The notes under the pieces: generated by a model
Seen by the model: the letters and a program-made list of their open reading frames with translations, nothing else
Database searches by the model: none
Told to the model about the DNA's origin: nothing
Shown: positions 35,323 to 44,760 of the stretch, piece by piece
Layout: each line of letters opens with the position of its first letter
How positions within the stretch are numbered: position 1 is the stretch's first letter
NCBI GenBank assembly: GCA_016903695.1
Contig: JADQBB010000019.1
Coordinates: forward strand, 1 to 64,000
Direction of reading: 5' to 3'
Source: Chlorogloea purpurea SAG 13.99
GTDB taxonomy: Bacteria > Cyanobacteriota > Cyanobacteriia > Cyanobacteriales > Microcystaceae
Length of the DNA: 64,000 nt
Program-made: the position numbers and the translations under genes

Positions 35323-36885
35323 TTAAAAAATAAACGTAGTCCTCAGCACTCCCTGGAAGATAGTGCTGTTATTGTTGTTGTAATTAGGAGAAGTAATGAC
35401 GATCAAGCCTGGTGTCAGACGGATATTATCATTGAGAATGAACTCATAGAAACCCTCGATATGATAGGAACTATCCTTATCCTGTAATCTCTGCCCGTCA
35501 GCCAATTTAACCGTAGAAGCCGAAACCCAAGGCTGCATCCCGAAGATGATACCGGCCCGATTGCCCTCCGCGAATAAATCCGTAACGGTGAAAGTAAGCG
35601 CCCAATTCCATATATCCAAACTACCGCGACCCAGTTGGCCATCGATAGAAGCGAGGGTATTAGCTTTAGAATAGCCCGCCCAACCACCGAGGTAGATTTT
35701 CTCGAATACCTTCGCACTGAATTGTAAACCCAGACTGTTAGCGCTTAGGGGGGGTGTCGAGCCGAAGGTGGTATCGGTGAAATATTGGAAATTAGAACGG
35801 GTACTACCGGTATTCGTATCCAATTGGTTATAACTGTGAATGTAGGTCAAAGCTATACCGGTTTCCCCATCGGGTATGTAACCAACTTGGGCGATGGCGC
35901 TGTAAGAGCCGTTAAATAAGCCGTTACCGGCGGTGGGCTCGTTGCCTTCCCCCGCCATATAGCCTAAAGTAATATCTAGACCGTTGAAATTACCGGTGAA
36001 AGCTAGACCAGTCTGTCCAGAAATGTAATAGATAGGGTTGCGAGTACCGAATAGGGAGAGGGCTCCAAAAGCTCCATCCCCGTCTAAAGTGTTTAAAGTA
36101 TTGGCAAAATCATCAGTTGCACCCCCAAAACCTTCTAAAACTAAGGTGATGTTGTCGGTGACGGGATAACTGTATTGCAATACCTCTACTGCAACTGCAT
36201 TATCATCCGGTTGTGCCATCCCCAAGACGGTTTGAAAGGTGCCTGTTTCTTCTACTAGCGTGGGGGCGTTTCCCGTGGCGAGACGGGTGTAGAGTAAATC
36301 TTTCCCTGTGAAGCTGGTATTAAGTTCTATCCGTGTTCTATACCCTAAAACCGGCACTTGGGGGATGGACTCCCCGCCATTTTTCTCGCCCCCGGCTATG
36401 CCGTAAAGGCTTATAACCGCCTCACCGCTAAGTTTTGTGGTGGTAGAAAATTGATGGTCTTCGAGGAAGGCGACGCGATTTTCTAATTTATCCACCCTAG
36501 CGCCGATGCTCGCTAATTCCGTCGCGAATTCTTGGCTTAAACGCTTGATTTTATCTATATCTTCTTGATAAATATTGTTGCCGTCTTGGATCAATCTTTC
36601 CAGGGCGTTGAGACAGGCGTTCAATCCAGCGGCGAATTCCCAACGGGTTAAGCTACGATCGCCGCGGAAAGTTTGGTCGGGATACCCGACAATACAACCG
36701 TAACGCTCTACCAAACTTCTCAAAGCTTCATAAGCCCACGCTGTAGGCTCTACATCTTTCAATTGATTGACGTTGGTTATCTGCGCCATCGGATTAGCGG
36801 GGCGCATTTGTGCTGTTGCGGGTAGGCTTATACCTACCAAGCTCGTTATTATAGCTAAAATACCGGATTTTAAAATCATTTTCAT
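35323..36885 (-). CDS. Iron uptake porin (SLH-domain, OprB-type)
   Basis: A 520-residue outer-membrane porin. A signal peptide is followed by an S-layer homology segment (LKDVEPTAWAYEALRSLVERYGCIVGYPDQTFRGDRSLTRWEFAAGLNAC region), a coiled coil (IDKIKRLSQEFATELASIGARVDKLE) and then a beta-barrel of alternating residues that ends in the aromatic LRTTFIF. This is the family often named iron uptake porin or SomA/B in cyanobacteria. The first in-frame codon is GTG (36888), and I start at the ATG 3 nt downstream. A Fur-box-like site precedes the gene. Confidence 0.93.
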   Translation of the reverse strand: MKMILKSGILAIITSLVGISLPATAQMRPANPMAQITNVNQLKDVEPTAWAYEALRSLVERYGCIVGYPDQTFRGDRSLTRWEFAAGLNACLNALERLIQDGNNIYQEDIDKIKRLSQEFATELASIGARVDKLENRVAFLEDHQFSTTTKLSGEAVISLYGIAGGEKNGGESIPQVPVLGYRTRIELNTSFTGKDLLYTRLATGNAPTLVEETGTFQTVLGMAQPDDNAVAVEVLQYSYPVTDNITLVLEGFGGATDDFANTLNTLDGDGAFGALSLFGTRNPIYYISGQTGLAFTGNFNGLDITLGYMAGEGNEPTAGNGLFNGSYSAIAQVGYIPDGETGIALTYIHSYNQLDTNTGSTRSNFQYFTDTTFGSTPPLSANSLGLQFSAKVFEKIYLGGWAGYSKANTLASIDGQLGRGSLDIWNWALTFTVTDLFAEGNRAGIIFGMQPWVSASTVKLADGQRLQDKDSSYHIEGFYEFILNDNIRLTPGLIVITSPNYNNNNSTIFQGVLRTTFIF

Positions 36886-36918
36886 CACGCCAGCTTAGAA
36901 TTATCGGTTAATTTTCTC

Positions 36919-36938
36919 ACTATTGACTATCATTAGCA
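36919..36938 (-). promoter_or_regulatory. Candidate Fur box upstream of the iron uptake porin
   Basis: The sequence TGACTAT-C-ATTAGCA (36924-36938) matches the 7-1-7 Fur consensus TGATAAT-N-ATTATCA in 11 of 14 positions, and the overlapping 19-bp form agrees in about 14 of 19. It lies roughly 35-50 bp upstream of the porin start, suitable for iron-dependent repression. Confidence 0.5.
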
Positions 36939-37011
36939 ATAATATTTAGATAGTTTTTAGATTTAAAATGACGTGCTGTCAAAGTTCAGTCCATGTAAAA
37001 GGGTCGGATAA

Positions 37012-37446
37012 ATGCTATTAATTATCAAAAAAGTCCTTTATTTAGAGGGGATTGATGAAATCAAATTCATTCGTACTGCCGTCTTTCAAGAAGAACAAGG
37101 GGTGGAGAAATCCTTAGAATTTGATGGTTTAGACGCAGAATGCACCCATATGTTAGCTTATTGGGATGATAAAGCCGTGGGAACGAGCAGAATTAGAGAA
37201 ATAAGCCAAGAAACAGCAAAAATAGAAAGACTCGCCGTTTTAAAACCATATCGAGGCTTGGGAATCGGTAAAGAGTTGATGAAATTTGCCATCAAAGAAA
37301 TTGAAGGCAACCAAAACTACAGGCAAATCGTCGTAAACGCTCAAGAATATGTGAAACTGTTGTATGAAAAGCTGGGGTTTGAAACGGTGGGCGATCGATT
37401 CGATGAAGCTGGCATACCCCATGTGAAAATGATCAAAAGGCTATGA
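37012..37446 (+). CDS. GNAT family N-acetyltransferase
   Basis: A 144-residue protein with the GNAT fold: GTSRIREISQETAKIERLAVLKPYRGLGIGKELMKFAIKE contains the acetyl-CoA binding R-G-x-G-I-G-x-x-L pattern, and VNAQEYVKLLYEKLGFETVGDRF the C-terminal beta-bulge region. It resembles the ElaA/YjcF group. The substrate is unknown. Its stop overlaps the start of the next gene by 4 nt (ATGA at 37443), so the two are co-translated. Confidence 0.9.
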   Translation: MLLIIKKVLYLEGIDEIKFIRTAVFQEEQGVEKSLEFDGLDAECTHMLAYWDDKAVGTSRIREISQETAKIERLAVLKPYRGLGIGKELMKFAIKEIEGNQNYRQIVVNAQEYVKLLYEKLGFETVGDRFDEAGIPHVKMIKRL

Positions 37447-39917
37447 CCGTAATGGAAGAGAAAACAGGGCAATGGCTGAAAGGATTAGGGGTTATCGCCC
37501 TTATCTGGCTGGGGGGAGTGATTATCGATCGCATCTGGTTCGCCGTCGATCATACCATCCCCGCGTGGGATCAAGCAGAACACTTGAACGGGGCGATTCA
37601 ATACTGGGAAGCCCTACAGAAACCGAGGTGGTTCGATTCTCACTGGTGGCGCAACCTGTGGCTATTATCTCCCAAAGTTCCGCCCCTCACCTATATCCTG
37701 ACGGTGCCTTTCTTCCATCTCTCCGGTATCAGCGAAGAATCGGCCACCCTTCTCCTATTACCCTTTAGCGCCATGTTACTCGTATCCATTTACGGATTGG
37801 GAACCATTCTCTTCGATATTTCCGTGGGGATTCTGGCCGCCCTCCTGTGCCAGTTGATGCCTGGATTATATTATTATCGCTTGGAATTTCTCCTCGATTT
37901 TCCCCTGGCAGCGATCGTGACTTTCAGTTTCTGTCTCTTGACGGTTTGGTATTTCTGCCATGAAGAAAAACCCTGGATAGGTTGGCTTAGGGCGATAGCT
38001 TTCGGCTTATCCGTCGGTTGTGCTTTCTTGATCAAACAACCGGCTTTATTCTTTTTATTCACCCCAATAGTGTGGGTGACGGGTCGAAGTTTATGGCAGA
38101 AAAGATGGGCCAGGGTAGGACAATTATTCGTCGCTTTTCTGAGTTGCTTATTAGTGGCTTACCCCTGGTATCGTACTAACTGGTTACTAATGATCACATC
38201 GGGAAAAAGAGCCACCGTAGATTCGGCGCTTATTGAAGGAGACCCAGCATTAAATACTATAGGGGCCTGGACATACTACTGGCAAGTATTACCCTATTAC
38301 CTATCTTGGATATTACTAATAGTTCCCATCGTCGCCCTGATTCTCTCTTGGATATACTGGCCCAGACGGAAACCCTTAAAAGAGGTACATCAAAAGTGGC
38401 TGTGGTTAGTTCTATTTCTCTTCGGCGGTTATTTCCTCTCCTCTCTCAACGTTAATAAAGATGCCCGTTATATTTTGCCCCTATTCCCGGTTATCTCCCT
38501 CGTTTTAGCCGTGGGTTTACTATCGTGGCGGGGCAGATACGCAAAATTAGTGCGATGGGCGACGGTGGGCGGTGCGTTTATCTTGATGCTGTTGAATATC
38601 TTTCCCCTGGGCGGAGATAGCGTCACGGCCCTACTGAGTCCGAAAATGTCCCATCACCCCACCATGAATCAACAATGGCATCACGAGGATGTAATCGGCG
38701 AAATTCTCGATACATCTCCCTACCTGCGAACGACTTTAGGAGTCTTACCCTCTACAGAAGAAGTTAATCAGAGAAATTATTCTTTTTACGGCGGCAAGGT
38801 TGGCTCTCAAGTCGCCGGGCGACAGGTGGGAGTGCGGGAAAAAGATATAGATCAAGATGTTCGATCGTTAAATTGGTTCCTCACGAAAACCGGCTATCAA
38901 GGTTCTATCCCCGCATCACAACCGCAGATAGTCCAGAGAGTCGAAACTGACCCAGAATTTCAACAAAAGAAAACCTGGCAATTACCCGATAATAGCACCC
39001 TATCTCTCTACCGCCGCACCGCCCCCCTGGTAGAAGTAAATCCCGCCCCCATTACTTCCCCGAAAGTAGAATTAACTAACATCACCATTCCCGAAAAAGC
39101 CCCGCCAGGTTCACCGGTACCCGTTACTTATGAATGGTCGGGTTCTTGGCAAGAATTACAACGAGGGATAGTCTTATTAAGTTGGGAAAATAGCGAATCC
39201 AATCAGCGCTGGTTGCACGACCACGGTATCGGTATGGGAGAATTACATTCAGGTAGATTACAGCCGCAAGACCTTAATAAAGGTTTTGGGGTGATAGAAA
39301 CTACGGCTATGCAAGCGCCACAAAATATAGCGCCAGGTGTCTACACTCTCAGTGCGAAGTATTTAAATCGCGATACGGGGGAAAGTTATCCCATCTCTAT
39401 TCCTAATATACAGATCACGATCGATCCCGACACCCCCGCCCCAGCCGCCCCAGAATTAGATCTCGGTACTCAATTACGTCTGTCCGCTTCTCGTATAGGC
39501 GAGGGGATTAAAGGTATCGAACCGATTTTCGAGTTAACCAACCGCATCAATCAATACGATGCCACTCAAGATTACGTGTTGCAGACGGATAAAGCTTTAT
39601 CGTACCGTTTTCAAAACGAGTCTCCCCCAGACAAATTATCTTTAGGATACGGGCTGGCCATATCGAAAGTCCTACAGCAAGACGTAGACGGTGCGATCGA
39701 TACTATCAAGAAAGTGATCGACATTGACGGTAATAATCCCTATCATCACGCGTATTTAGCTTTCCTCTATCTGTATGATTGGCGGCCCGCCCCTGCCCAA
39801 GAAGCTTTAGACGCGGCTATGAAAATTAATCCCGCTATTCCCGAATTAAAAACTTTAAAGGGCGTGGCTTTTATCATGCAAGGTAACTTGATTCAGGCTT
39901 GGAATCTCCTCAAGTGA
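37443..39917 (+). CDS. Membrane glycosyltransferase (family 39-like) with C-terminal TPR domain
   Basis: An 824-residue protein. The first 400 residues have about 10 hydrophobic segments and the early acidic pair DHTIPAWDQAEHL characteristic of PMT/ArnT-type (GT39) glycosyltransferases, which use polyprenyl-phosphate sugars at the outer side of the cytoplasmic membrane. A soluble beta-rich region follows (about 420-670), then a helical tail with tetratricopeptide-like helices (DGAIDTIKKVIDIDGNNPYHHAYLAFLYL, PAPAQEALDAAMKINPAI). The acceptor is unknown. Coupling to a GNAT gene, and nearby polysaccharide genes, suggests a role in surface glycans or lipid modification. Confidence 0.82.
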   Translation: MTVMEEKTGQWLKGLGVIALIWLGGVIIDRIWFAVDHTIPAWDQAEHLNGAIQYWEALQKPRWFDSHWWRNLWLLSPKVPPLTYILTVPFFHLSGISEESATLLLLPFSAMLLVSIYGLGTILFDISVGILAALLCQLMPGLYYYRLEFLLDFPLAAIVTFSFCLLTVWYFCHEEKPWIGWLRAIAFGLSVGCAFLIKQPALFFLFTPIVWVTGRSLWQKRWARVGQLFVAFLSCLLVAYPWYRTNWLLMITSGKRATVDSALIEGDPALNTIGAWTYYWQVLPYYLSWILLIVPIVALILSWIYWPRRKPLKEVHQKWLWLVLFLFGGYFLSSLNVNKDARYILPLFPVISLVLAVGLLSWRGRYAKLVRWATVGGAFILMLLNIFPLGGDSVTALLSPKMSHHPTMNQQWHHEDVIGEILDTSPYLRTTLGVLPSTEEVNQRNYSFYGGKVGSQVAGRQVGVREKDIDQDVRSLNWFLTKTGYQGSIPASQPQIVQRVETDPEFQQKKTWQLPDNSTLSLYRRTAPLVEVNPAPITSPKVELTNITIPEKAPPGSPVPVTYEWSGSWQELQRGIVLLSWENSESNQRWLHDHGIGMGELHSGRLQPQDLNKGFGVIETTAMQAPQNIAPGVYTLSAKYLNRDTGESYPISIPNIQITIDPDTPAPAAPELDLGTQLRLSASRIGEGIKGIEPIFELTNRINQYDATQDYVLQTDKALSYRFQNESPPDKLSLGYGLAISKVLQQDVDGAIDTIKKVIDIDGNNPYHHAYLAFLYLYDWRPAPAQEALDAAMKINPAIPELKTLKGVAFIMQGNLIQAWNLLK

Positions 39918-41026
39918 TTCTGAAGCCATTGTTGGTTGAACACCCGTTGATAAAGCCTATTTTTAACTTTCAGTTTGCCCGCTTTCTTAACTATTAACCC
40001 TGAGAGAATTAGTTCCCACTCTTCGGCTGTATCCGTGAAAGGGATCTGCCCTGCTTCTAAAATAGTCCCGTAAAGTTGTAACAGATCAAGAGGAGGTAGT
40101 GAATTGTAGAGAATGCGATCGCTAATTGTCTTCAAATGTTCTGGATTATCGTTTTCTTGCCAATTAATAATCATAAATTTTTGGATCAACTTGTCTAGCC
40201 AATGGGTTTCTTTATCTAACGGGCCTTCTAAAGCTAAATGATAAATTATCCAGCAAACTTTTTGAGTTAAAAAGGGCTGTCCTCCTGTCCACTGCAAGAT
40301 GGGTTTTAAGGTGTTTTTATTCGGATAAATAAACACAGACAATTGCTCTATTAAAGGATCAATTTCTGCTAATTTAAATTCTTTTATTTCTATTTTACGT
40401 CCTTTAATAAAAGGATTTAAATATTTTTCATCCATTAAACCACTGATCGTTGCAACCCCGAAAACTGCAAAATTCAAACGCAATAAGTCAGGATTATTAA
40501 CTCGCTCTGCGTATACACTGCCTATGATCTGAAAAAATTTATCAAGAGAAAAATTGACATTTTTAACACTATCTATCTCATCCAAGAAAATAACAATTTT
40601 TCTTTTTGTAAGCTTTAAAACAATTTCATCAATAAATTTTTTCAATCTGTCATGGGGTAATAAATGAACGTGGGAACTCCACCACTTACGAATACTAACG
40701 CAATTATATAAACCCAACTCGCTCACTAATAAATAAGTAAAACTACTGTACCACTGTTCCAAAGTAATTTCATGACTACCCACTAAAGAAAGATCGATAC
40801 TGACGCATTTAACGCCCTCCCTTTCTAAGCGATCCATAGTTTGTAGCCGTAGGCTGGATTTACCCACCTGCCGACAACTTAATACATAGGAAAAATATCC
40901 CCCCTGAAGACATTTATATAACTGTTCATCAGCTTTTCTAGTTACATAAGTTTCCGAATTCGCCTGTAAACTACCGCCCACTTGGAAAGGGCAAGTAAAA
41001 TTATGGTATCGAGCCATATTAACCAT
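39893..41026 (-). CDS. Stand-alone AAA-like (AAA_35) ATPase
   Basis: A 377-residue protein of the AAA-like domain family common in cyanobacteria (FQVGGSLQANSETYVTRKADEQLY at the start). Walker A is SCRQVGKSSLRLQ, Walker B is KIVIFLDEIDSV, and a winged-helix-like C-terminal segment includes ILQWTGGQPFLTQKVCWIIY. In most relatives this ATPase is fused to CHASE2, WD40 or TPR domains. Here nothing is attached. Its end overlaps the GT39-like gene on the opposite strand by 25 nt. Signalling or STAND-like regulation is possible, but the effector is unknown. Confidence 0.85.
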   Translation of the reverse strand: MVNMARYHNFTCPFQVGGSLQANSETYVTRKADEQLYKCLQGGYFSYVLSCRQVGKSSLRLQTMDRLEREGVKCVSIDLSLVGSHEITLEQWYSSFTYLLVSELGLYNCVSIRKWWSSHVHLLPHDRLKKFIDEIVLKLTKRKIVIFLDEIDSVKNVNFSLDKFFQIIGSVYAERVNNPDLLRLNFAVFGVATISGLMDEKYLNPFIKGRKIEIKEFKLAEIDPLIEQLSVFIYPNKNTLKPILQWTGGQPFLTQKVCWIIYHLALEGPLDKETHWLDKLIQKFMIINWQENDNPEHLKTISDRILYNSLPPLDLLQLYGTILEAGQIPFTDTAEEWELILSGLIVKKAGKLKVKNRLYQRVFNQQWLQNHLRRFQA

Positions 41027-41078
41027 ACAAAAAACTATTAGGGAAGGAAGAATCGATCGAAAGGAGAAATAAGTATTG

Positions 41079-42614
41079 TCATGACTGAGTTTCCTCTTCT
41101 AGTTCGGGCAACTTTAACAGAATTCCAGCAAACAACCAATAATAAACCGATACCGGCTCAACAGCAAGAGGATAATAGTAAGGATTATAACTAATAAATA
41201 ATATAAACACCCATAAACATAAACCCCAGAGACGTAAAGCCGGATCTTTAATCGAGCGATAAGCTTTAAAAGTTAAGATAGTTATGACAGTCACTACCGA
41301 CATGAAAGCGATAAAGCCAACTATACCTATTTCATAAAGCAACTTAACGTAATAAGTTTCAATTAACCGAGTGCCTTCTTCCCCGGCGAATTGACGCGCG
41401 CCGGAAGTAGCCACGCCCAAACCATTACCGAAAAGACTCAGGCGATTAGTAACCCAGTGTAACTGACCTAACATGAATTGTAGGGGGGGAGAATAGTTCC
41501 ATCGATCGATCAAACTGGCTATACTATTTTGAACTGCGCCCACTCCCGTGGCTAAACTTATCCCCAATAGGGCGATAAGAGCCAACTTGATGCCCAGCAA
41601 GTTGCGGCGGGTTTCTGTTATAACTAGTAGGACTATATAAATAAGCGGCACTAACAATAAAGCGATTCTCTGACCGGAAATTATCGCGCAGATTAATACT
41701 CCAGCCATAGCCACCCATCCTAAAACACGCCAACCCCGACGTGATTCACTAAAACTTCCTCCGTAGGTGATAAAACTACTAGAGATCAAAAACCAGCCCC
41801 ACTGCCAAGGGTCGGAGAAAGTTCCCGATAATCTTATTAAATTTTTAGCGGGGTTATAAAGTAAAGAACCACCCACGAAACATTGAGCTTTTAAAGTTAC
41901 CTTATCAATGATACTCGGATAAAATTTAGTTCGAGATAAATCCACTAGCGCTTTAGTTTTATTCAAGACCTCATTATCGGGGCATATACCTTGACTTAAT
42001 AATACGTATTGAATTAGTGTCAGTCCACAACAGATCACAACGAGGGTAATTAATAACCGATTGACAATCCACACATCTTCAATTTTTTGGATCAGATAAT
42101 ACCCGCAAAGGATCAAGGGAAGATAACCGAGAATAGTTTTCAAGCCGATGAAACCAACCGAAAATCCTCCTCTACCTTGTAGTAAATTAACGATAAAAAA
42201 AGTCAGCAACGAAGAGAGCGCTAAAAACCCTACAGCAATCGTTAAATGCTTGATTTTGGGTCTTAAATCCCCCCAACTCGAATTTTTATAGAGAATACCC
42301 GCCAGTGCGGGAAAATAAAAAGCATCTTTCGCTAATTTGAATAGAGGATAAGAACCATTGAATTTAATCATATTCCCCACCACTTTATATACCTTGACAA
42401 GGGAAAAAGCCAAGGTATTACCCAGGGGTAAATAAATCAATAAAGCTAGTAAACCTAGACGGGGAGAACGAAAAGAAACCACGATCGCAGGGATGAACAG
42501 TAACCCCCATAAAGCCGCTTTCGCATCTTTGAAAACAAAAGCTAAAATTAAGCTCAGGACTAAAGTTGCACCAACGGTGATAGAAATTAAAAAAATATTT
42601 TTCTCTTTCATCAT
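41079..42614 (-). CDS. O-antigen ligase family (Wzy_C) membrane protein
   Basis: A 511-residue polytopic membrane protein with about 12 hydrophobic segments. The family signature is in the large external loop region around residues 340-420: SGQRIALLLVPLIYIVLL, then NRLSLFGNGLGVATSGARQFAG and ETYYVKLLYEIGIVGFIAFMS. These proteins polymerise or ligate surface polysaccharides, or act like IctB. Substrate cannot be predicted. It lies next to AAA-like and glycosyltransferase genes. Confidence 0.83.
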   Translation of the reverse strand: MMKEKNIFLISITVGATLVLSLILAFVFKDAKAALWGLLFIPAIVVSFRSPRLGLLALLIYLPLGNTLAFSLVKVYKVVGNMIKFNGSYPLFKLAKDAFYFPALAGILYKNSSWGDLRPKIKHLTIAVGFLALSSLLTFFIVNLLQGRGGFSVGFIGLKTILGYLPLILCGYYLIQKIEDVWIVNRLLITLVVICCGLTLIQYVLLSQGICPDNEVLNKTKALVDLSRTKFYPSIIDKVTLKAQCFVGGSLLYNPAKNLIRLSGTFSDPWQWGWFLISSSFITYGGSFSESRRGWRVLGWVAMAGVLICAIISGQRIALLLVPLIYIVLLVITETRRNLLGIKLALIALLGISLATGVGAVQNSIASLIDRWNYSPPLQFMLGQLHWVTNRLSLFGNGLGVATSGARQFAGEEGTRLIETYYVKLLYEIGIVGFIAFMSVVTVITILTFKAYRSIKDPALRLWGLCLWVFILFISYNPYYYPLAVEPVSVYYWLFAGILLKLPELEEETQS

Positions 42615-42749
42615 CTCTACACTAATTGTCCACGGTTAGCAGCAAGTGTAACCTAAAAAACGCCGAATTAAATAATTTTTAATCCTATCGGTCTAAAATG
42701 ATCCTATATCATGGTGAAGAGACCATGAAATCAGTCTAGATTGGGCATT

Positions 42750-44666
42750 ATGGAGATTAGAAGTAAACAGAGTCAACTAGTTAGGTGGCTACTGAAAGAA
42801 GAAAGAAGCGAGAAAGAAAAACTGCACGCCCAGAAACACGCCTGGTGGCAGGTAATGTGTTTAACGGGGGTGGATTATTTTTCCACCCTCGGTTATCAGC
42901 CCGGCATAGCGGCGATGGCGGCAGGTTCACTATCCCCGGTAGCCACGCTCATATTAGTGTTACTCACCCTCTTCGGCGCGTTACCCATCTATAGACGTGT
43001 AGCTTCGAGAAGTCCCCACGGGGAAGGTTCGATCGCCATGTTAGAGCGCTTACTATCTTGGTGGCAGGGAAAATTATTCGTTTTGTGTCTATTGGGATTC
43101 GCCGCCACGGATTTTATCATCACCATCACCCTATCGGCCGCGGATGCCACGGCCCATATCATCGAAAACCCGATGATGCCGGATTTTTTAAAGGGTCAAC
43201 AAGTTCCCATCACCTTAGTCCTGGTGTCCCTATTGGGTATTGTTTTCTTAAGAGGATTCGGAGAAGCGATCGGTATAGCCGTGGTATTGGTCGCCGTGTA
43301 TCTTTTCCTCAACTTGATCGTCATCAGCGATGCGGGCTGGCATATCCTGCAACATCCCGATGTCATCGGCAATTGGCGAACCCAACTATTCGCCCAACAT
43401 GGAAACCCCCTGATGATCTTAGCCATGTCGGCCTTACTGTTCCCGAAATTAGCCTTGGGATTATCGGGCTTTGAAACGGGAGTAGCCGTTATGCCCCTGG
43501 TCAAGGGCAGTAGCGGCGACACGGAAGAAAACCCACAGGGGCGCATCCGTAACACCTATAAACTGCTCACCACCGCGGCTTTGATCATGAGTTTCTTTCT
43601 CATGACTAGTAGCTTCGTCACCATCCTGTTAATTCCCGCCGCGGCATTTCAAAGTGGCGGCCCCGCCAACGGTCGGGCGCTGGCTTATCTCGCCCACGAA
43701 TATCTAGGTAACGGTTTCGGCACGGTATACGACATCAGTACCATTTCTATCCTCTGGTTCGCCGGGGCCTCGGCTATGGCGGGATTATTAAACATCGTAC
43801 CCCGTTACCTACCCCGTTACGGTATGGCCCCCAACTGGGCCCGAGTGGTGCGGCCCCTCGTCCTCATCTATACTTTAATCGCCTTCGTGGTGACGATCAT
43901 CTTCCGCGCCGACGTGGATGCCCAAGGGGGTGCGTATGCTACCGGCGTTTTAGTATTAATGACTTCCGCCGCCTTCGCTGTAACTCTTCTAGCCCGTCAC
44001 CGTCGCTCGAAAAAGCATATTTTTCTCTTCGGACTCATTACCCTGGTCTTCTTCTATACTACGATCGTCAACGTGATCGAGCGCCCTGATGGGGTGAAAA
44101 TCGCCGCTTTCTTCATCGGTACTATCATCGTCACCAGTTTGATCTCCAGGGTCTGGCGGTCAACGGAAATCCGCGCCGAATCCGTGAATATGGATGAAGC
44201 AGCCCAGAATTTCATCCGCGAAGAAAGCGCCCATAATATCCGTATCATCGCCAACCGACCTAACGCCGGAGACATCCAAGAGTATTATCATAAAGAACAG
44301 GAAGTGAGGGAAGATAATCATATACCTCCCACCGACCCGGTAATCTTTTTAGAAATCAAAATATCTGATGCGTCAGAATTCGCTGAGAAGATTTATATAG
44401 AAGGTGTGCAAGTCGGCCCTTATCGTATCCTCAAGGCTAGAAGCGCCGCCGTACCCAACGGTATCGCCGCTATCCTCCTCTCGATCCGCGATCAAACCGG
44501 CAAATTACCCCACGCTTATTTCGGTTGGGTGGAAGGTAATCCGATTCAATACGTCCTGCGTTATCTTCTCTTCGGGGAAGGTGATACGGCAGTGGTGACG
44601 AGAGAAGTGCTTCGCCGCGCCGAGAAGAATCCGCACCGGCGGCCCGGTATTCACGTAGGCGGTTAG
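42750..44666 (+). CDS. APC superfamily permease
   Basis: A 638-residue membrane protein. The N-terminal 460 residues hold about 12 hydrophobic helices of an amino-acid-polyamine-organocation transporter ([32 protein letters not shown] for TM1, [14 protein letters not shown] in the middle, [20 protein letters not shown]). The C-terminal 175 residues form a soluble cytoplasmic domain ([33 protein letters not shown]), as in KUP-like or GtrA-independent regulated permeases. The cargo, an amino acid or a cation, is not clear. The ATG at 42750 is chosen over a TTG 9 nt earlier. Confidence 0.8.
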   Translation: MEIRSKQSQLVRWLLKEERSEKEKLHAQKHAWWQVMCLTGVDYFSTLGYQPGIAAMAAGSLSPVATLILVLLTLFGALPIYRRVASRSPHGEGSIAMLERLLSWWQGKLFVLCLLGFAATDFIITITLSAADATAHIIENPMMPDFLKGQQVPITLVLVSLLGIVFLRGFGEAIGIAVVLVAVYLFLNLIVISDAGWHILQHPDVIGNWRTQLFAQHGNPLMILAMSALLFPKLALGLSGFETGVAVMPLVKGSSGDTEENPQGRIRNTYKLLTTAALIMSFFLMTSSFVTILLIPAAAFQSGGPANGRALAYLAHEYLGNGFGTVYDISTISILWFAGASAMAGLLNIVPRYLPRYGMAPNWARVVRPLVLIYTLIAFVVTIIFRADVDAQGGAYATGVLVLMTSAAFAVTLLARHRRSKKHIFLFGLITLVFFYTTIVNVIERPDGVKIAAFFIGTIIVTSLISRVWRSTEIRAESVNMDEAAQNFIREESAHNIRIIANRPNAGDIQEYYHKEQEVREDNHIPPTDPVIFLEIKISDASEFAEKIYIEGVQVGPYRILKARSAAVPNGIAAILLSIRDQTGKLPHAYFGWVEGNPIQYVLRYLLFGEGDTAVVTREVLRRAEKNPHRRPGIHVGG

Positions 44667-44760
44667 GGAAATCGCCTGGCAATTTTCAACTTGTATACCT
44701 AGGATAGATAAAAAATATACCCTTAGACATAGAAAAAAAGTATACCCGAATAAATGACCC

